A stretch of DNA of 17,461 nucleotides from UBA11524 sp045132495 (GTDB taxonomy: Bacteria; Bacillota; Clostridia; Christensenellales; Aristaeellaceae): NCBI GenBank assembly GCA_045132495.1, contig JBGUSK010000116.1, positions 1 to 17,461 of the forward strand, read 5' to 3'. Below, in pieces: positions 13,299 to 17,461 of this stretch. Within the stretch, counting starts at the first letter, position 1. The number at the start of each line of letters is the position of its first letter. Below the pieces are notes generated by a model. That model worked only from the letters and a program-made list of their open reading frames with translations, did no database searches and had not been told where the DNA came from. The position numbers and the translations under genes were made by a program.

Positions 13299-15593
13299 TT
13301 AATCCTCCAGCTTCACGATGGGGACGACACTCAGGGCAAATTCCTTCACCCCGTATGCCGTAAATACGATCTTGATGCGAGCCTGCGCGCCGCTGCCGGT
13401 GACAGACACCACATGGCCCTCGCCGAACTTCAAGTGACGCACCCGGTCGCCGGGCTTATATAGGTTCTGCATCACATTGGGCGCAGCACTGCGGGCAGCA
13501 GAACCCACAAAGCCCTTCTGCACACCCGGAATGTTCAGCCCGCCGAGGCTGGCAGAACGTCCCATACCCATTCCCATACCAGGACGGGCAGCGGTCTGCT
13601 GCATGCCACGATTGCCGTAACCGGCGCGGCCGCGATTCTCCTGCTGTGTACGGCTGCCAAAGGCTGCATTCATGCTCGCCATCTCATCCACCAGCAGACG
13701 CTCCGGAATCTCCTCCAGGAAGCGGCTGGGCGCATTGTGATTCACCTGATTATACAGCATACGCTGCTTGGCACGCGAAATGAACAGCCGCTTCTGCGCA
13801 CGGGTAATACCCACATAGCACAGACGGCGCTCCTCCTCCATGCGTTCGTCATCCATGAGACTGCGGCTGGAGGGGAAAATGCCTTCTTCCAGGCCAGTCA
13901 TGAATACATTGGGGAACTCAAGGCCCTTTGCGCTATGCAGCGTCATCAGGGTCACGTAGCCGCGGCCCTGATCCTCCGCCTGATCAAGGTCGGTGACGAG
14001 GGACACGTTCTCCAGGTAGTCCTCCAACGTCGGGTTTTCGGTGGACTTGCAGTACTCCTCCACAGCGCCCAGGAATTCCTGGATGTTCTCCACACGGGAG
14101 CGTGCTTCGTCGGTGTCTTCCTTTTTGTATTGTTCCATCAGGCCGGTCTTTTCCACCAGCATGGGCACAAACTCGGACACAGGCATAGCTTCCTTCATAG
14201 CCATCAACATGGTCATGAGCATAAAAAACTCCGTGACGCTCTTGCGCGGGCGGGAGCCAAGGCTTTCCGGCATATCGCTCAGCGCGCTGTACAGGGGCAT
14301 GCCGTTTTCCATGGCATGCTGCATCAACTCCTGCACAGTGCTGTCGCCAATGGCGCGTTTGGGCACGTTGATGATGCGGCGCAGGCTCACGTCATCCGCC
14401 GGGTTGACAATGACGCGCAGATAAGCAACCACATCGCGAACTTCCTTGCGATCATAGAATTTCTGCCCGCCAAAGACCTTGTACGGGATGCTGGAGCGCA
14501 TCAGCATTTCTTCCACCACGCGAGACTGGGCGTTGGTGCGGTACAAAACGGCCGTGTTGCCGTAGTTATCCCCCTGACGGTTCAGCTGACGGATGCGATC
14601 GGCGATCCAGGCAGCCTCGTCGCGCTCGTCACCGGCAGCATACAGGCGGATGGGTTCGCCCTCGCCGCGTTCGGTCCACAGGGCCTTTTCCTTGCGGCCC
14701 GCGTTGTGGGCGATAACCTGATTGGCTGCGTCGAGGATATTCGCAGAGGAGCGGTAATTCTGCTCCAGCTTGATGACCGTTGCGTCGGGGTAATCCTTCT
14801 CAAAATCAAGGATATTGCGGATATCTGCGCCGCGCCAGCCGTAGATGGACTGATCGTCGTCACCCACAACACAGAGGTTGCGGCTCTCGTCAGTCAGCAG
14901 CTTGATCATCATGTACTGGGCGTAGTTGGTATCCTGATACTCGTCCACCATGACATAGCGGAAGCGCTTTCGATAGCTCTCCAGCACAGGCGGATGATCC
15001 GCCAGCAGCTCAAGGGTTTTGACCAGCAGATCATCGAAATCAAGCGCGTTGTTAGCCTTCAGCCGGGTCTCGTACTCCAGGAAGACGTTGTGGATCATCT
15101 GGCAGCGGTAGTCCTTCTCCGACTCTCTGAACCACTCGTCAGGGCCCATAAGCTTGTTCTTTGCATCGGATATCTTCGAGGACAACTCGCGAGTCGGCAG
15201 GAATTTCTCGTCGATGTTCAGGCGCTTGAGGATCTCCTTCAGCACGGCCTTCTGGTCATCATCGTCATAAATCACAAAGGAGCGGGTATAGCCCAGCTTT
15301 TCGATATCACGGCGGAGCATCCTTGCGCAGGTGGAGTGGAAGGTGGAGATCCACGCATCCTCTGCGGAATCCCCCACAAGGTTGGCAATGCGCTCCTTCA
15401 TTTCCTTGGCGGCCTTGTTGGTAAAGGTCAGGGCCAGGATATTCCACGCAGGCACGCCGTGGTCAAGGAGATTGGCCACTCGGCAGGTCAGCGCGCGGGT
15501 CTTGCCGGAGCCGGCGCCCGCAAGAATAAGGACGGGGCCCTCCAGCGTTTCAGCAGCCAGCCGCTGCTGAGGATTGAGCATGCTCAGGTCCAT
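13299..15593 (-). CDS. pcrA: ATP-dependent 3'-5' DNA helicase PcrA (UvrD/Rep family)
   Basis: PcrA unwinds DNA in repair and plasmid replication and clears protein roadblocks including RNA polymerase. The 764-residue protein shows SF1A motifs in order: the Q-motif LNPQQRLAA (6-14), Walker A GAGSGKT (26-32), Walker B VDEYQDTN (Asp217-Glu218), GDDDQSIYGWRGADI (III), LEQNYRSS (IV), VTLMTLHSAKGLEF (V) and YVGITRAQKRLF (VI). A Gly/Met/Arg-rich linker (~645-710) with a GMGMGMG run separates the motor from a Tudor-like C-terminal domain (~713-764, PGDRVRHLKFGEG), the known RNA-polymerase contact in PcrA. GAGG precedes the ATG by ~9 bases. It lies 40 bases after the yerC-like gene and 3 before ligA, as in other Firmicutes. 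Confidence 0.98.
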   Translation of the reverse strand: MDLSMLNPQQRLAAETLEGPVLILAGAGSGKTRALTCRVANLLDHGVPAWNILALTFTNKAAKEMKERIANLVGDSAEDAWISTFHSTCARMLRRDIEKLGYTRSFVIYDDDDQKAVLKEILKRLNIDEKFLPTRELSSKISDAKNKLMGPDEWFRESEKDYRCQMIHNVFLEYETRLKANNALDFDDLLVKTLELLADHPPVLESYRKRFRYVMVDEYQDTNYAQYMMIKLLTDESRNLCVVGDDDQSIYGWRGADIRNILDFEKDYPDATVIKLEQNYRSSANILDAANQVIAHNAGRKEKALWTERGEGEPIRLYAAGDERDEAAWIADRIRQLNRQGDNYGNTAVLYRTNAQSRVVEEMLMRSSIPYKVFGGQKFYDRKEVRDVVAYLRVIVNPADDVSLRRIINVPKRAIGDSTVQELMQHAMENGMPLYSALSDMPESLGSRPRKSVTEFFMLMTMLMAMKEAMPVSEFVPMLVEKTGLMEQYKKEDTDEARSRVENIQEFLGAVEEYCKSTENPTLEDYLENVSLVTDLDQAEDQGRGYVTLMTLHSAKGLEFPNVFMTGLEEGIFPSSRSLMDDERMEEERRLCYVGITRAQKRLFISRAKQRMLYNQVNHNAPSRFLEEIPERLLVDEMASMNAAFGSRTQQENRGRAGYGNRGMQQTAARPGMGMGMGRSASLGGLNIPGVQKGFVGSAARSAAPNVMQNLYKPGDRVRHLKFGEGHVVSVTGSGAQARIKIVFTAYGVKEFALSVVPIVKLED

Positions 15594-15633
15594 AAATATA
15601 CCTCAATCTTTCTATAAATGGGAAGAATGACTG

Positions 15634-15939
15634 TCACTCCGATGCCGAACCACCTTCCAGTGCGTCCAACACGCGGCGATACCCGTCCGCGCCATAAAGA
15701 AGCGCGCGGTTCACCCGGCTGATGGTTGCAGAGGACGCGCCGGTCTCCCTGGCAATCTCCTGATAAGTCACTCCTGCACGAAGCAGACGTGCCACCTCAA
15801 TGCGCTGGGCCATGCTCTTCACCTCGGCAATGGTGCAGATATCCTCAAAAAAGCGATACGCGTCTTCTGTGGATTCCAAATGCAAAACCGCCTCCATCAG
15901 CAGGTCGGTCTGCTCGTTCCTGATCTTGGGCTCAAACAT
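15634..15939 (-). CDS. yerC: YerC/YecD-type TrpR-like DNA-binding regulator
   Basis: This 101-residue protein belongs to the TrpR-like YerC/YecD family. It has an N-terminal helical dimerisation segment (1-~50, with FFEDICTIAEVKSMAQRIEVARLL) and a helix-turn-helix at ~56-80 (GVTYQEIARETGASSATISR). A short tail follows. It lacks the ligand-binding features of the enteric Trp repressor as far as I can see, and its effector is not established. AAAGGAG precedes the ATG. The extended -10 promoter at 15981-15989 drives it, and the pcrA-ligA genes probably follow on the same transcript. Linkage of yerC to pcrA-ligA also occurs in Bacillus. The palindrome at 16002-16019 over its -35 region is a candidate autoregulatory operator. 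Confidence 0.92.
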   Translation of the reverse strand: MFEPKIRNEQTDLLMEAVLHLESTEDAYRFFEDICTIAEVKSMAQRIEVARLLRAGVTYQEIARETGASSATISRVNRALLYGADGYRRVLDALEGGSASE

Positions 15940-15980
15940 GGTGCCGCGCTCCTTTCACGCTTTAGCATACGGATGCAACC

Positions 15981-15989
15981 ATTATATCA
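15981..15989 (-). promoter_or_regulatory. Extended -10 promoter of yerC-pcrA-ligA
   Basis: On the minus strand TGATATAAT gives an extended -10 TG and a perfect TATAAT (15986-15981), about 42 bases before the ATG at 15939. The -35 position (about 16004-16009) is poor and lies inside the palindrome at 16002-16019. Confidence 0.65.
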
Positions 15990-16001
15990 CACATTTCGTC
16001 C

Positions 16002-16019
16002 GTTGAACAGCTTTTCAAC
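16002..16019. promoter_or_regulatory. Perfect palindrome GTTGAA-N6-TTCAAC, candidate operator
   Basis: GTTGAA (16002-16007) and TTCAAC (16014-16019) form a perfect 6+6 inverted repeat with a CAGCTT spacer. It covers the -35 position of the leftward yerC promoter and lies about 71 bases upstream of the expected glnN transcription start. It has no T-tract and is too weak for a terminator. Binding by the YerC-like protein or a nitrogen regulator is inference. Confidence 0.45.
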
Positions 16020-16045
16020 CTATAAAATGTTTAGGAAGAAAAGGC

Positions 16046-16075
16046 TTGACAAACATCGGGGACAAAGGCTATACT
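16046..16075 (+). promoter_or_regulatory. Strong sigma-A promoter of the glutamine synthetase gene
   Basis: A perfect TTGACA (16046-16051) and TATACT (16070-16075) are 18 bases apart. Transcription should start near 16082, giving a ~56-base leader. This is the best consensus promoter in the window. Confidence 0.85.
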
Positions 16076-16137
16076 CTACCTGTTTTTATCTGTGATTTTC
16101 CGGACAAAATATCCGTTTCAGACAGGAGGTCAACGCC

Positions 16138-17461
16138 ATGTCCCGACTGGAAGAGCTCTTTGGCGTCAACGTATTCAGCGATGAGGTGATGCAGAAGCGT
16201 CTGCCCAAGGATACCTACAAGGCGCTGCACAAGACCATCGCCGACGGCCGCCCTCTGAAGCCCGAGGTGGCGAACATCGTCGCCTGTGCGATGCGTGACT
16301 GGGCTGTAGAAAAGGGCGTGACCCATTATACCCACTGGTTCCAGCCGATGAACGGCGTTACCGCCGAGAAGCACGACAGCTTCATCAGCCCCCGGGAGAA
16401 CGGAAAAATTATCCTGGAGTTCTCCGGCAAGGAGCTGGTGCACGGCGAAAGCGACGCTTCCTCCTTCCCTTCCGGCGGACTGCGCGCTACCTTTGAAGCC
16501 CGCGGCTATACCGCCTGGGATCCTACCAGCTATGCCTTTATCAAGGACGGCGTGCTGTGCATCCCCACCGCCTTCTGCTCCTACAGCGGTGAGGCACTGG
16601 ACGCCAAGACCCCCCTGCTGCGCTCCATGGAGGCGCTGAATAAGCAGGCGGTGCGCATTTTGCGGCTTTTTGGCCGGGACGCTACCCGCGTGACCTCCAC
16701 CGTAGGCCCGGAACAGGAATACTTCCTCGTGGACAAAAAGCTCTACGACAAGCGCAAGGATCTGATTTTCACCGGACGCACCCTCTTTGGCGCGAAGCCG
16801 CCCAAGGGACAGGAGCTGGATGACCACTATTCCGGTGCGATCAAGCCCCGCGTGAAGGCCTTCATGACTGAACTGGACGAGGAGCTGTGGAAGCTGGGCG
16901 TGCTGGCCAAGACCGAGCACAACGAGGCCGCTCCTGCCCAGCACGAAATGGCCCCCATCTACACTGTGACCACCCTGGCCACCGACCACAATCAGCTCAC
17001 GATGGAGATGATGAAGAAGGTTGCCCTGCGCCACGGTCTGGTGTGCCTGCTGCACGAGAAGCCCTTTGCGGGCGTGAACGGCTCGGGCAAGCACAACAAC
17101 TGGTCCATGTCCACCAACACGGGCTACAATCTGCTCAATCCCGGTGATGATCCGGCATCCTCCGCCCAGTTCCTGTTGTTCCTGACGGCGATGATCAAAG
17201 CCGTCGATATGCATGCCGACCTGCTGCGCATCTCCACTGCCTCCGCCGGCAACGATCACCGTCTGGGCGCGTGCGAAGCGCCGCCTGCGATCATTTCCAT
17301 TTTCCTGGGCGACGAGCTGACTGCCATCGTAGACAGCCTGATCAGCGACAGCGAATACCATGCTGCCGCCCGGAAGGATCTTGAGATCGGCGTGAGCGTG
17401 CTGCCGAAGTTCCCCCAGGATAATACCGATCGCAACCGCACATCGCCCTTTGCATTCACGG
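16138..17461 (+). CDS. glnN: Glutamine synthetase type III, N-terminal 441 residues (continues past window end)
   Basis: GSIII makes glutamine from glutamate, ammonia and ATP as a large (~700-residue) dodecameric cytoplasmic enzyme. About 60% is present, open from the ATG to the last base. GSIII-specific sequence is visible: the N-terminal LFGVNVFSDEVMQKRLP, then THYTHWFQPMNG, ASSFPSGGLRATFEARGYT, VGPEQEYFLVD (metal-binding glutamates), EHNEAAPAQHEMAP, GVNGSGKHNNWS (active-site NGSGKH) and GNDHRLGACEAPPAI. The visible part ends in NRTSPFAFT, a conserved substrate-site region. AGGAGG lies 7 bases before the ATG. A strong promoter precedes it; no GlnR/TnrA-type TGTnA-N7-TnACA box was seen. Types I and II are excluded by the sequence. 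Confidence 0.97.
   Translation, partial: MSRLEELFGVNVFSDEVMQKRLPKDTYKALHKTIADGRPLKPEVANIVACAMRDWAVEKGVTHYTHWFQPMNGVTAEKHDSFISPRENGKIILEFSGKELVHGESDASSFPSGGLRATFEARGYTAWDPTSYAFIKDGVLCIPTAFCSYSGEALDAKTPLLRSMEALNKQAVRILRLFGRDATRVTSTVGPEQEYFLVDKKLYDKRKDLIFTGRTLFGAKPPKGQELDDHYSGAIKPRVKAFMTELDEELWKLGVLAKTEHNEAAPAQHEMAPIYTVTTLATDHNQLTMEMMKKVALRHGLVCLLHEKPFAGVNGSGKHNNWSMSTNTGYNLLNPGDDPASSAQFLLFLTAMIKAVDMHADLLRISTASAGNDHRLGACEAPPAIISIFLGDELTAIVDSLISDSEYHAAARKDLEIGVSVLPKFPQDNTDRNRTSPFAFT

Noticed and set aside
12309..13463. Rightward open frame (384 codons) antisense to ligA and the end of pcrA
   Set aside because: It spans two opposite-strand genes and their junction. It has no domain signal and no promoter or ribosome binding site of note.
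13737..15617. Long rightward open frame (626 codons) antisense to pcrA
   Set aside because: It mirrors pcrA, whose helicase motifs are complete. The translation is rich in His, Gln, Leu and Val with no recognisable domain, as expected from an antisense frame in GC-rich DNA.
16069..17361. Leftward open frame (430 codons) antisense to the glutamine synthetase
   Set aside because: The plus strand encodes an unmistakable GSIII with promoter and ribosome binding site. The antisense product is low-complexity Gly/Val/His-rich sequence.

Overview
The window looks like chromosomal DNA of a moderately high-GC, spore-forming Clostridia-type Bacillota. Shine-Dalgarno sites are strong (AAGGAGG-type) and promoters are sigma-A-like. 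The gene set is typical of the group: scpA-scpB behind a site-2 protease, a yerC-pcrA-ligA block, DUF2695 and DUF4342 proteins, a GSIII glutamine synthetase, and two small proteins resembling spore-coat material. I cannot assign a genus. There are no RNA genes, CRISPR arrays, insertion sequences or phage genes.

Layout. (1) 1-82: 5' end of an unidentified leftward gene, divergent from uppP (264-1124, undecaprenyl pyrophosphate phosphatase, own terminator). (2) 1319-3152: a D-Ala-D-Ala carboxypeptidase operon with a small DUF2695 protein, closed by a terminator. (3) 3172-6211: an envelope-signalling module made of a DUF4342 UBA-like membrane protein, an OmpR-family response regulator and a histidine kinase. 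It is preceded by four 11-bp-phased repeats just upstream of an extended -10 promoter. (4) 6214-7149, leftward: a 311-residue protein with 38 cysteines, probably a spore-surface or metal-binding protein. (5) 7243-10843, leftward operon: M50 protease, scpA, scpB, GNAT acetyltransferase, HMA (CopZ-like) protein, lower-GC GNAT acetyltransferase, terminator. (6) 10918-11343, rightward: a small GerQ-like protein behind a sigma-E-like promoter. It ends tail-to-tail on ligA. (7) 11340-15939, leftward: yerC-like regulator, pcrA helicase and ligA ligase. (8) 16046-17461, rightward: strong promoter and the first 441 codons of a type III glutamine synthetase, divergent from yerC. A perfect GTTGAA-N6-TTCAAC palindrome lies between the two.

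Functional themes. uppP and the carboxypeptidase act on cell-wall synthesis, and the two-component module beside them may sense the envelope. scpAB, pcrA and ligA serve chromosome segregation, repair and replication. The most interesting unexplained material is the phased-repeat promoter of the DUF4342/two-component module, the cysteine-rich protein, the candidate sporulation promoter before the GerQ-like gene, and the yerC/glnN palindrome. I did not find a clearly new defence or mobile system; the region is mostly conserved core genome with a few understudied small proteins.
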